Below are positions 1 to 10,998 of a stretch of 64,000 bases of DNA, piece by piece (position 1 is the first letter of the stretch; each line of letters begins with the position of its first letter). This stretch comes from Rhodothermus profundi (lineage in GTDB: Bacteria > Bacteroidota > Rhodothermia > Rhodothermales > Rhodothermaceae): NCBI RefSeq assembly GCF_900142415.1, contig NZ_FRAU01000007.1, positions 62,001 through 126,000 of the forward strand. Direction: 5' to 3'. The translations under genes and the position numbers were made by a program. The notes beneath the pieces were generated by a model. The model was not told where the DNA came from, did no database searches, and saw nothing but the letters and a program-made list of their open reading frames with translations.

Positions 1-1164
1 CGGAATGTCGGCCTGATAAAGCGCCAGCGTGCCCTGTCCTGTCTTCGCAGCGGCCGGAGCAGCCTGGACGATCTGGGTGTCGGGTTGCGAACTGGTATAG
101 TAGTGCAGCTCTACTTTTGCAAGCTGTCGGTTCGGGTCAGGCGTCACATTAAAGGTAACGGTTACCGGTGCATTGCCCGGGACAAAGGTAGGACGGCTGA
201 CGTCGGAAATGGCTGGTGGCGACTCAAGCACTTCCAGGTCGGTATCTTCAAAAGGTGCCAGTTTCAGCATGGCACCGGGCGGAACCGCTCCCAGATCAAA
301 CGCTTCGAACGTACCCCGGAAGACCACAAAGCCCTGCACGTTGATCAGCGCCCCGGGCGGTGGTGGCCGGAACGGATCGCCGGGATCCCGGCGGTTGTAT
401 TCGGCGGGATAGCCAGCACGGTCGTTCCGGAAGCGCAGTGAGATGTCGTCCGCCTGCACAAAAGTCTGACCGTTGTCGCTCGAAAATAGCCAGTTGGGCC
501 GTCCCTGGTCCGCCAGCGTGCTGCGCAGGATGGTAGCGCTTTCGATTCGGACGTACTGGTTATTCAGCCGGGCGAAATTATCCCAGTTCACCTGCACTTT
601 GCCGGTGGCCATGTTCATATTCAAATCGGCTGTAGTAACCACCACCGGATCGAGCAGGCTGTCGGGCAACCCCAGCGTAGTGTAGTGCCCTTTGAACTCA
701 ATGCTGATAGGCGTCAACTGAATCGTATGGCCAAAGTAGGTCACCACCGCCGTGAAGGTGGCCACGTCCCCTTTGGTCAGGTTCTTCAGCCCTGTCGTTT
801 CGTAGGAGCCGTCCACAATCTGGATGGTCATGCCATCTTTGCCCTGGGAGATGGCAGCCGTGTCGCGCACGAACACATGCAGGCGCGAAGGCACATTATC
901 CTGGTTTAGACTGGCCAGCCCCGAGTTAAGCGGGTCGCTCATGACCACGCCTGTGAACCGTACTGTATCGCCGGTCAGTGGCGAGCGAATCAAGCTTTGA
1001 ATGCGGCTGATATCAAGGTTGGCGCCTAACTGCTTGAGCAGGGCCAGACTGTCGGGGTGAATCTGGTTAATCTCCCGCACGGTTACGTCTTTGATTTGAG
1101 CACGAGCTGGCAGCATCAGCCCGATGCCCAGCATCAGCAGCATGAATGTAGCAATGCGTTGCAT
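1..1164 (-). CDS. Secreted protein of unknown function, 3' part outside window
   Basis: A reading frame runs without stop from an ATG at 1164 to the window edge (388 codons). The N-terminus is a clear signal peptide: a positively charged start, a Met/Leu-rich core and cleavage near PARAQ. Residues 25-165 resemble an OB-like domain, with 'LTGDTVRFTGVVMSDP' and a later 'DVATFTAVVTYFGHTIQLTP'; this fold guess is weak. A proline-rich stretch (FRPPPPGALI) follows at about residue 305. It lies 31 nt downstream of the next secreted-protein gene on the same strand, so the two are probably co-transcribed. The product is likely exported to the periplasm or surface. I cannot name a function, and the C-terminal sorting signal, if any, is beyond the window. 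Confidence 0.8.
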   Translation of the reverse strand, partial: MQRIATFMLLMLGIGLMLPARAQIKDVTVREINQIHPDSLALLKQLGANLDISRIQSLIRSPLTGDTVRFTGVVMSDPLNSGLASLNQDNVPSRLHVFVRDTAAISQGKDGMTIQIVDGSYETTGLKNLTKGDVATFTAVVTYFGHTIQLTPISIEFKGHYTTLGLPDSLLDPVVVTTADLNMNMATGKVQVNWDNFARLNNQYVRIESATILRSTLADQGRPNWLFSSDNGQTFVQADDISLRFRNDRAGYPAEYNRRDPGDPFRPPPPGALINVQGFVVFRGTFEAFDLGAVPPGAMLKLAPFEDTDLEVLESPPAISDVSRPTFVPGNAPVTVTFNVTPDPNRQLAKVELHYYTSSQPDTQIVQAAPAAAKTGQGTLALYQADIP

Positions 1165-1195
1165 GGCAGTCGGGGTTTTGGTGGTGGTTAGGGGG

Positions 1196-3439
1196 TTATT
1201 TAAGGATCACAAACTTTCCACGCTGGATTTCACCGGTCTCCAGGTCCTTTACGGTAAAGAGATAGAGGCCGGCTGCTAGCTCCAGACCATTCTCAGAAAG
1301 CAGATCCCAGGCATGCTCGCCTCCACTGAACTGGCGGCCGGGACCGCTGAAGTCATTGAACCATCGGATATCTCCGCGGTAGGTGGCGGCGTCGTGGTAG
1401 AGCGTTTTGACAATCTCGCCGGCCAGCGTATAGATGCGGATTTCGCATCGGGGGGGCAGGTTGTAGAAGTAGAGCTTGCGCGTTCGGCTCGTTCCGCCAT
1501 CCCAGGCCGCTCCAGCCCGATAGGGATTGGGATAGACGCCCACGGGTCCACGCCGGGTAGGAATCGTCCCCGGAAAGACCCGGACGGCACCAGCGGTTCG
1601 CGACGATTCGAGAGGTTCCAGACCGGCGTCTGGATCTCCTTCGTCGAAGGCAGTCACGATAAACAGGTATTGCCAGCCCGCTTTGAGATCCGGCATTTCG
1701 AAGCGATACCAGTACTGCGTCGTATCGTCTGGGAACGTAACGGGCTCTGAGAGTCGAATAGCGGCAAAGCCATTGTTGAAGCCGGTTCGATTTCCGGGTT
1801 TGTCATACTGCGCAATCAGGACGGCGCGATCCAGCAGATTGCCCTGCAGATCATCACCGGGATTTGTACGATAGATGCGATAGCCTTCGAAGTCTCGTCG
1901 TCCGGTTACCGGATCGACAGCGGCCTCAGCGCTTCGGTCCCAGTAGAGCACCACGCCGGTGCGCGTGCGGCCGGTCTCCGGATCGGTGTCGGTGGTAAAT
2001 TCGACGCGCACGCGCGGGGGTGGGGGTGGTTCAGGGATGAGGTAGCGATCGAGCCGGCCGTTGCCGTTGACATCTTCGCCCGGATCCAGGCGTCCGTTAT
2101 AGTTCAGGTCTTCGCCAGCATAGGTTCGGCGGGCCCAGAACAAGTTCTTGCGCAGCAGCCTGCGGCTTTCCGCGTTGTCGACGGGCCGTCCGGCCAGTCC
2201 CTGATAGGCTTCGGGTTTGAGCGCCCCGACAAAGGCAAACGTCACGCGCAGCGTGTCGCCCGGTAGCACGCGCCGGAAGGGCCCGATAGGCGTCAGGCCG
2301 ATCCAGTTGCCCTGGGAGCGCTGGCCGGCGGTCCGCAGCTCTTCCCGCCATGTACGAAGCGCTTCCAGATAATCCGGATCCTGACAGGCCAGATCCTGCA
2401 CGCCCTGGCATCCTGGATAGTCAGCCGGATTGGGATAGGGCGTGCCCATGCGCTGGTAGCGCGTGCGGTCGTCGCCTGGCCGCGAGCGTTCGTCGGTTCC
2501 TCCGCTAAACAGCCACCAGCGAGGATTCACGATAGGCGGCGTGTAGCCATCCCGCACATACTCCTCCGCCACGTTCGGATGGAAAAAGCGGTACTGCCCC
2601 GTGCGAGGATCCCGCCACTCAGCTCCCAGAAACGCAATAGCCCCATAGGTATTGATCGACTCCTCCGTTCCTCCCGCATTGAAGGCATAGGTAGCATGCA
2701 GGCTGTCGATAAACCCGACCCCATTTTTGTTGAAGAAAGCGCTTCCCTGGTCCTGCGTCGTGTTCACATTACGCACCACAAGATCATGATAAAGCCCTAC
2801 GTAGACGCTGTCCCAGGGCTGATCGCTGATATTGATAATGTCAAAGTTAATAATAACAAAGCTTTCGGTAAAGGGAAAATTCCAGGCGTAGCTGGTCTGG
2901 ATAATTTTGGCGCCGAGCTGACCGGCCGGATCCGGCATCGGGATAAGGGTACCCGGCAGGAAACGGGCTGTGTCGGTATATGCCGTTAAAAAGTCCTGAT
3001 GACTAACGGCCGCGCGCGTAAAAACCGGCGAGGTAGGGAGCGTGGAGCGCTCAATAATCGGCTCAAGGGGGGCCAGCTCATACCCTGCCGCGCCGGGTCG
3101 ATAGCCACCTGCTGCAGTGACGGCCCCGGTACGTACCGTAATAATGCCGTCGCTCCGGATTGCCCCGATCCAGAGCCCTGCCTCAAACAGATGCTCAACA
3201 CCCGAGTCGAGCGGATACTCGAACGAAGGCGGGCCGGCCGGATTGTTACGCACATTGGCTCGCCCCACAAACCCCGCATTCGTAATGGTCAGCCCCACAT
3301 TGCCAATATTCACCACCGCCTCCTCAAACCCCTGCGCGCGCGCAACCTCTCCCATCCCTCCTCCGAATCCCACCAGAAATCCGCCCAGCACTCCTAAACC
3401 AAACTGTAAACACCACCGGGCTAGCTGCACACCCCTCAT
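1196..3439 (-). CDS. Large secreted protein with type IX-like C-terminal sorting tail
   Basis: A 747-residue exported protein. The N-terminal hydrophobic segment (about residues 5-30, ending near VARAQG) is a signal peptide. Around residue 450 there is an Asp/Asn-rich pair of loops ('DLNYNGRLDPGEDVNGNGRLD') resembling calcium-binding or dockerin-like repeats, followed by a fibronectin-like region. The last 90 residues begin with 'VYPNPYR' and end with 'AAGLYLFTVKD...GKFVILK', the beta-sandwich tail typical of type IX-secreted proteins of Bacteroidota. It is likely sent to the outer membrane or surface. It is divergent from the TonB-dependent receptor gene and is followed by another secreted-protein gene. 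Substrate and role are unknown. Confidence 0.85.
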   Translation of the reverse strand: MRGVQLARWCLQFGLGVLGGFLVGFGGGMGEVARAQGFEEAVVNIGNVGLTITNAGFVGRANVRNNPAGPPSFEYPLDSGVEHLFEAGLWIGAIRSDGIITVRTGAVTAAGGYRPGAAGYELAPLEPIIERSTLPTSPVFTRAAVSHQDFLTAYTDTARFLPGTLIPMPDPAGQLGAKIIQTSYAWNFPFTESFVIINFDIINISDQPWDSVYVGLYHDLVVRNVNTTQDQGSAFFNKNGVGFIDSLHATYAFNAGGTEESINTYGAIAFLGAEWRDPRTGQYRFFHPNVAEEYVRDGYTPPIVNPRWWLFSGGTDERSRPGDDRTRYQRMGTPYPNPADYPGCQGVQDLACQDPDYLEALRTWREELRTAGQRSQGNWIGLTPIGPFRRVLPGDTLRVTFAFVGALKPEAYQGLAGRPVDNAESRRLLRKNLFWARRTYAGEDLNYNGRLDPGEDVNGNGRLDRYLIPEPPPPPRVRVEFTTDTDPETGRTRTGVVLYWDRSAEAAVDPVTGRRDFEGYRIYRTNPGDDLQGNLLDRAVLIAQYDKPGNRTGFNNGFAAIRLSEPVTFPDDTTQYWYRFEMPDLKAGWQYLFIVTAFDEGDPDAGLEPLESSRTAGAVRVFPGTIPTRRGPVGVYPNPYRAGAAWDGGTSRTRKLYFYNLPPRCEIRIYTLAGEIVKTLYHDAATYRGDIRWFNDFSGPGRQFSGGEHAWDLLSENGLELAAGLYLFTVKDLETGEIQRGKFVILK

Positions 3440-3490
3440 ACTCGCTAAAAACCTTGCGCGTCTTGGCTTTATCCCCTACTTATTAGGACA

Positions 3491-3519
3491 AGTATACACG
3501 GTAGGCCTCAAGAATACAA
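3491..3519 (-). promoter_or_regulatory. Candidate sigma-70-like promoter for the large secreted protein
   Basis: On the minus strand TTGTAT and TATACT are separated by 17 nt, and the -10 element lies about 50 nt before the start codon at 3439. The -10 matches five of six consensus bases and the -35 only three. It is plausible by position, but Bacteroidota promoters often follow a different consensus. Confidence 0.35.
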
Positions 3520-3625
3520 GTCGTCTGCTGGTTAGAATACCCCAAGACTTCATTGCCGGCTTCAGAGAGCGTACCTTAATTTATTGGCGGAATTGAACTT
3601 TCGTTCACCTACCTGCAAGGCGATC

Positions 3626-6600
3626 ATGCGACGCTATCTTTTGCTTGGATTGCTCTTTTTGGTGGCTGGAGTCGCATACGGGCAGGGAGTAACCACATCT
3701 GCCCTGCGGGGCGTGGTGCGCGACGAGCAGGGCGAGCCGCTACCAGGAGCCAACGTAGTAGCCACCCACATGCCCTCGGGCACCCAGTATGGCACCGCCA
3801 CCAATGTAGATGGGGTCTTTTTCATCCCCAACATGCGCGTGGGCGGCCCCTACCAGGTACGCATCACTTTTGTGGGCTACCAGCCGTACGTGCGCGAAAA
3901 CATTATGCTACGACTGGGTGAAACCTTCGTGCTGAACGTGCGGCTGGAACCTCAGGTGGCGGAACTGGAAGCCGTGGAGGTTGTGGCCGCTGCCGGTGTG
4001 TTTGACGCCACGCGAACAGGCGTGGGAGTCAACCTGGACGAAACCCGCATCAATACAGCGCCTACCGTCGGACGCGATCTGGCCGACTTTGTGCGGCTGG
4101 TGCCGCAAGCATATGTCGAAAACGACGACGATGACGGTCCGGCCATTTCTATTGCCGGCCAGAACAACCGCTATAACGCTATCTTTATCGACGGCGCCGT
4201 AAACAACGACGTGTTTGGTCTGTCGGCGCAGGGCACCAACGGCGGGCAGACCGGCGCTACGCCCATCAGTCTGGACGCCATCGAGCAGTTCCAGATCAAC
4301 ATCTCTCCCTATGACGTGACGCAGAGTGGGTTCACCGGTGGCGCCATCAATGCAGTAACCCGCAGTGGCACCAACCGGTATGAGGGCTCCGTCTACTATT
4401 TCCTGCGCAACGAAATGCTGGCAGGCCTGACTCCCAAACCCCTGCCGGGCCAGCGCCGCGAGCGGCTGCCTGACTTTATCAATCAGCGCTACGGATTCCG
4501 ACTGGGCGGTCCCATCCTGCGCAATAAGCTGTTCTTTTTCGTCAATGCCGAGCTGCTTCGCTCCGAGACGCCGCAACCCTACGTGCCCGGTGAATACCTC
4601 GGGGAATCGGCTCACCGGTTGGATGAAATCCGCACGGTGCTCCGCGAAGAACTGGGATATGACCCGGGAACGTACGGCACCAAGGCAGCTACGCTCGACG
4701 ACAATAAGTTGCTCGTGCGCCTGGACTGGAACATCAATCCGCAACACAAGCTGAGCGCCCGTCTGAGCTATTCGGCCTCGGACAACCGTGACGAATTCGA
4801 CAGTGGTCCCTTCCAGATCGTCTTCCTGGACCGCACCGAGGTGTTCCCCAACCGCACGCTCTTTACCACGGTCGAACTCAACAGCGTGCTGGGCACCTCC
4901 TATGCCAATAAGCTGATTGTGGGCTACACCCGGGTCCGGGACGACCGCGACATCGACCGTCAGCCGTTTCCCACAGTCAATATTGAGGACGGGCAGGGCG
5001 ATATTCTGCTGGGCCCCGAACCGTTCTCAACCGCCAACATGCTCAACCAGGACATCTTCACCATCACGAACAACTTTAACTGGTTCAAAGGCCGCCACAC
5101 GTTCACCCTGGGAGCCCATTTTGAATACTACAACATCGCGAACCTCTTTATTCCCTTCAACTTTGGCTGGTACTTTTACGACAGCGTCGACGACTTTCTG
5201 CAATCTGTCTGCGCTGCCAGCGCTCGCGACGGTCAGGTCGTTACGCCCACCTGTCAGGCATATGGACTTGACGTAGAACCGGCCAGTGCCTTTTTCCAGC
5301 GGGGATTCTCGCTGGTGGGCAGCGACATCGGGGACGAAGCCGACAACATCGGTGCCTTTAAGGCCTTCCAGATCGGCTTCTACGTACAGGATGAGTACCA
5401 GGTAAACGACCGGCTGCGCGTTACGGCGGGCCTGCGGTTCGATATCCCGAAAATCACAACGCGGCCGCGGTATGCGCCGGACGTGTTTGACACCACAATC
5501 CCGGCCGTCTCGCAGTACTACGACCTGGAAGGCGCCCGGCCTGGCCAGACCCCACGAGCCCTGCTGTACATTTCCCCCCGCATCGGGTTTAACTACGACC
5601 TGTCTTCCAATGGCCGGCGTGCCCAGCTTCGCGGTGGAGCTGGCATCTTCCTGGGCCGCGTACCCTTCGTCTGGCCGGGCGGCATGTTCCTCAACAACGG
5701 GGTCAACACGGGCTTCATCTTCCGAGGCGGCCCGGTTGAGTTCCGCCCCGACCCTCGCAACGCCCTCAGTCCGGTGGACTTTGGCATCTCACCCGATGCC
5801 CTGATACCCAGCGGCCGGCTGGAGATCTTCGCCCGGAATTTCCGCTACCCACGGGTCTTCCGCACCAGTCTGGGCCTGGACTATGAGCTGCCTTACGGCA
5901 TCATTGCCACCATCGAAGGGCAGTTTACCAAGACGCTCAACAATATTCTGGTCAAAAACATCAACCTGAAGCCCCAGAACGCCCAACTCTCCGGCCCGGA
6001 CAACCGCCCGATCTACGCCTACGGCTTCGACCGGCGCGGCCGCGTCGACCGCCGGGCCAGTCTGATTGACAGCCGCTACTCGTCCATCATGCTGGCCACC
6101 AACACATCCAAGGGATACACTTACGACTTTACCATTCAGCTCCAGAAAGAATTCGGGCGCACGCTCTATGCCAGCCTGTCTTACACCTATGGCGATGCGT
6201 TCGCTGTTAACGACGGCACCTCCTCCCAGATCGTGTCGCTCTGGCGCTATAACGAACATGTCCGCGGCGCCAACAACATCGGCCTGGCCCGCTCTGACTT
6301 CTCCATTGGCCACCGTATCCTGGGGCAACTGACCTACCGGCGCACTTTCTTTAACCGGCTGGCCACCACCATTACGCTGTTCTACACGGGAGAATCCGGC
6401 CGGCCGTTTTCCTATACCATCGGCCGAAGCCGCTACATGATCGGCGAAGGTCCAGAGTCGCGGGACGTTGCCCTGTTCTATGTACCGCGGAACGCTAACG
6501 AGCTGGTCTTCAAGCCCTACACCAGCGGCGGCCGCACCATCACGCCCGAAGAACAGGCCGCAGCCCTGGAGGCCTTTATCGAAGGCAACCCCTACCTGCG

Positions 6601-6988
6601 CAAACGCCGCGGCAAGTATGCCGAACGAAACGGCGACCGCACGCCCTTTGAATCTGTACTCGACCTGAAGATCGCCCAGGAGGTCTTTACCAACATCGGC
6701 GGACGCCGCCACAAGGTGGAACTCACCCTGGACATCTTCAACTTTACCAACCTGCTGGGCGAGCTCTTTGGCGCCGAATGGGGCATTCGGTATAACCGCC
6801 CCTTCCAGTATGCCGTGGTGCAGTTCGAAGAATTCCGGGATCCTGAAAACGGGGACCTTACGCCAGTCTACACCTTCCGATTGCTGGATATCAAGAGCAA
6901 GCAGGATATCTTCGATCGACTGGTCAAAGACTTTGGCACCTATAGCTCCCGCTGGCAGATGCAGTTAGGCCTGCGGTATACCTTCTGA
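3626..6988 (+). CDS. TonB-dependent outer-membrane receptor, Oar-like
   Basis: I use the ATG at 3626 because it gives a clean signal peptide (MRRYLLLGLLFLVAGVAYGQ) and has AAGG 5 nt upstream; a TTG at 3584 would add 14 unlikely residues. The product is about 1120 residues. After the signal comes a carboxypeptidase-like regulatory domain (about 25-110, 'GVVRDEQGEPLPGANV'), then a plug-like region with the family-typical 'NNRYNAIFIDGAVNNDVFG' and 'GGAINAVTRSGTN', then a long beta-barrel ending in an aromatic residue (LRYTF). Oar-type receptors sit in the outer membrane and take up unknown ligands with TonB energy, or take part in protein export. No SusD partner is adjacent, so it is not a standard Sus-type glycan uptake pair. 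The ligand is unknown. Confidence 0.92.
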   Translation: MRRYLLLGLLFLVAGVAYGQGVTTSALRGVVRDEQGEPLPGANVVATHMPSGTQYGTATNVDGVFFIPNMRVGGPYQVRITFVGYQPYVRENIMLRLGETFVLNVRLEPQVAELEAVEVVAAAGVFDATRTGVGVNLDETRINTAPTVGRDLADFVRLVPQAYVENDDDDGPAISIAGQNNRYNAIFIDGAVNNDVFGLSAQGTNGGQTGATPISLDAIEQFQINISPYDVTQSGFTGGAINAVTRSGTNRYEGSVYYFLRNEMLAGLTPKPLPGQRRERLPDFINQRYGFRLGGPILRNKLFFFVNAELLRSETPQPYVPGEYLGESAHRLDEIRTVLREELGYDPGTYGTKAATLDDNKLLVRLDWNINPQHKLSARLSYSASDNRDEFDSGPFQIVFLDRTEVFPNRTLFTTVELNSVLGTSYANKLIVGYTRVRDDRDIDRQPFPTVNIEDGQGDILLGPEPFSTANMLNQDIFTITNNFNWFKGRHTFTLGAHFEYYNIANLFIPFNFGWYFYDSVDDFLQSVCAASARDGQVVTPTCQAYGLDVEPASAFFQRGFSLVGSDIGDEADNIGAFKAFQIGFYVQDEYQVNDRLRVTAGLRFDIPKITTRPRYAPDVFDTTIPAVSQYYDLEGARPGQTPRALLYISPRIGFNYDLSSNGRRAQLRGGAGIFLGRVPFVWPGGMFLNNGVNTGFIFRGGPVEFRPDPRNALSPVDFGISPDALIPSGRLEIFARNFRYPRVFRTSLGLDYELPYGIIATIEGQFTKTLNNILVKNINLKPQNAQLSGPDNRPIYAYGFDRRGRVDRRASLIDSRYSSIMLATNTSKGYTYDFTIQLQKEFGRTLYASLSYTYGDAFAVNDGTSSQIVSLWRYNEHVRGANNIGLARSDFSIGHRILGQLTYRRTFFNRLATTITLFYTGESGRPFSYTIGRSRYMIGEGPESRDVALFYVPRNANELVFKPYTSGGRTITPEEQAAALEAFIEGNPYLRKRRGKYAERNGDRTPFESVLDLKIAQEVFTNIGGRRHKVELTLDIFNFTNLLGELFGAEWGIRYNRPFQYAVVQFEEFRDPENGDLTPVYTFRLLDIKSKQDIFDRLVKDFGTYSSRWQMQLGLRYTF

Positions 6989-7010
6989 CTTGGCCAGCAC
7001 TCGCAAGCAG

Positions 7011-7041
7011 AAAGCCCCGCCAGTGGCGGGGCTTTCTTTTT
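7011..7041 (+). terminator. Rho-independent terminator after the TonB receptor
   Basis: The hairpin AAAGCCCCGCC-agt-GGCGGGGCTTT is followed by CTTTTT. It lies 23 nt after the receptor stop, between two convergent genes, and its A-rich left side might let it work on the other strand as well. Confidence 0.85.
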
Positions 7042-7112
7042 GGGTGTCCCTGATCAACTTCGACCGCGCCCAGCGGTAGGGTTGGCGCCGAACTTCTACG
7101 AACGGTCAGACG

Positions 7113-9515
<2,403 letters not shown>

Positions 9516-9575
9516 GGGAGTGATCCGGCTGGTGGTCGGTTACCGTACGGGCAAGATACGTTTTTGGCGCAAAAC

Positions 9576-10424
9576 ATGAAGACGCCTGCGAAGGCGGTCG
9601 ATGTCGAAACGCTCTACCGGTACGTGCAGGAACAGGCCTGGACACCGGCGCTTGACCTGCTTTACCGACACCGCACCCTGCTTGCTATCGATCCGCTATG
9701 GCGCCATGCGGCTGCGCTGCTTATCCAGGAGCTGCATCCCCGTTTGCCTGAGCTCAGCCAGGCGGTATTGGAACAACTTTTTCTGCTGCACACCGGCCGG
9801 CTCTACCCGCTCCCGGAGGCAGTCTTTGCGGACCTCGTCGCTGAACTGGTGCGCCGGCATGCCAATCGCCCCGAGGTGGCCCGACGCTACGCCCGCTGGT
9901 GCCCAACGCATCCCGAGTGCGCTCGGCTGCTCGAAACGCCTGCCTCCAGCGTCGCCTGGGAAGACTGGAACGGTTTCGCTGTGCAACAGCATATGCCCAC
10001 CCAACCCGCTACCCCTCCTTCGCTGTTTCGCTCTGAGCAGGAATTTGTATTCTTTCAGGCTGTTCGTGACGTATTTCCAACCTATCTGGTCTACCCTAAC
10101 GTAGCCCTCTCGTGCCTCATTGACTATGAACGCATGGCTGACCTGCTGAACGCCTCAGAACGCCGCTACGTACTGCGCGCCCTGGTCGACTGTGTCGTGT
10201 TCGATCCCAACGACGCCTACCGCCCCCGTTACTGTTTTGAGCTGGACAGTCCTTTGCACGCTGAACCGGCTCGTCGCAGGCGAGATGTGCTCAAAGCACG
10301 CGTGCTGCAACAGGCAGGCCTTCCGCTCTACCGCATCCGTCCCCCTTCAGCCGCAGTAGAGCGCGATGCATTTGTAATGCTCCTGCGTCGCCTTTTCCAA
10401 CAAAAGCAGTCCTCGGCATCGTAG
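9576..10424 (+). CDS. DUF2726 domain protein, possible nuclease-related
   Basis: A protein of 282 residues from the ATG at 9576 (a TTG 12 nt upstream is less likely). The N-terminal half is helical and Arg/Leu-rich without a recognisable domain. From about residue 150 it matches the DUF2726 pattern: 'RSEQEFVFFQAV' at the start, a conserved Asp in LVDCVVFDP, then FELDSPLH, a downstream Asp and Lys in RRDVLKARVL, and a closing 'AGLPLYRI'. DUF2726 is considered related to the PD-(D/E)XK nuclease fold, and the E...D...E-x-D...K residues expected of that fold are present. Substrate and pathway are unknown. It lies alone, divergent from the S9 peptidase and 131 nt before tRNA-Lys. Confidence 0.75.
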   Translation: MKTPAKAVDVETLYRYVQEQAWTPALDLLYRHRTLLAIDPLWRHAAALLIQELHPRLPELSQAVLEQLFLLHTGRLYPLPEAVFADLVAELVRRHANRPEVARRYARWCPTHPECARLLETPASSVAWEDWNGFAVQQHMPTQPATPPSLFRSEQEFVFFQAVRDVFPTYLVYPNVALSCLIDYERMADLLNASERRYVLRALVDCVVFDPNDAYRPRYCFELDSPLHAEPARRRRDVLKARVLQQAGLPLYRIRPPSAAVERDAFVMLLRRLFQQKQSSAS

Positions 10425-10555
10425 ATGCGGCATTTGCATTTTTTCCTAATTGCCTCCTTGTTCCGCCGAGCACGAATCCTTTTCCCGGCCTTAGGCGTTT
10501 AGCGCTCTTGCCTGGAAGGAGAGGTTTGCTGTAACTTGGCATACCTCTAGCGGCA

Positions 10556-10628
10556 GACCCCGTAGCTCAGTTGGTAGAGCACCTGACTTTTAATCAGGGG
10601 GCCGCAGGTTCGAATCCTGCCGGGGTCA
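10556..10628 (+). tRNA. tRNA-Lys (anticodon TTT)
   Basis: The 7-bp acceptor stem GACCCCG/CGGGGTC, D-loop AGCTCAGTTGG, anticodon loop CTTTTAA and TTCGAAT T-loop are all present. The discriminator base is A and CCA is not encoded. The anticodon TTT reads lysine codons. Confidence 0.97.
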
Positions 10629-10635
10629 CGTTGCT

Positions 10636-10719
10636 GCCCGGGTGGCGGAATTGGTAGACGCGCCGTCTTGAGGGGGCGGTGCCCGCAAGGGCGTGCTGGT
10701 TCGAGTCCAGTCCCGGGCA
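10636..10719 (+). tRNA. tRNA-Leu (anticodon GAG)
   Basis: The acceptor stem GCCCGGG/CCCGGGC, the anticodon loop TTGAGGG on a CCGTC/GGCGG stem (one G-U pair), a long variable arm (TGCCCGCAAGGGCG) and a TTCGAGT T-loop identify a class II leucine tRNA. CCA is not encoded. It is 7 nt after tRNA-Lys and surely in the same transcript. Confidence 0.96.
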
Positions 10720-10739
10720 CTTTCACAGACTTTTACCAG

Positions 10740-10777
10740 AAGCCCCGCTGTGGTGGCGGGGCTTTTTGTTTTTTTCA
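10740..10777 (+). terminator. Rho-independent terminator after the tRNA pair
   Basis: AGCCCCGC-tgtggtg-GCGGGGCT followed by a long T-run (TTTTGTTTTTTT), 20 nt after tRNA-Leu. The stem is nearly the same as in the terminator at 7011. Confidence 0.88.
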
Positions 10778-10998
10778 AGCTCGTGCAGGTCTGCCGTTGT
10801 AAAGCTCTTGTGTCAAACGGGTGACCGCGTAGCCTCTCCAGCGCCCCAGCCTCTTTGTTGCCATCGTTCAGACTGCAAAACCAGCCAGTAAGATGGGATT
10901 TAAAAATTTGCAACAAGTCAAAATAATCTTGCCCCTTATTCTGGTATGTCTTACCCTGTGCGCATAAAACTCAAGAACGTCAAGATAAGCTGCGCCTT

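Noticed and set aside
5789..6712. Long antisense frame inside the TonB receptor; similar long antisense frames lie at 25610-26515, 32631-33740 and 38824-39765.
   Set aside because: Each lies opposite a clearly conserved gene, with biased low-complexity composition and no motif.
10778..10998. Possible metal-responsive operator upstream of the P1B ATPase (CAAG...CTTG and AATAA...TTATT pairs).
   Set aside because: The dyads are only 4-5 bp and AT-rich, well within chance.
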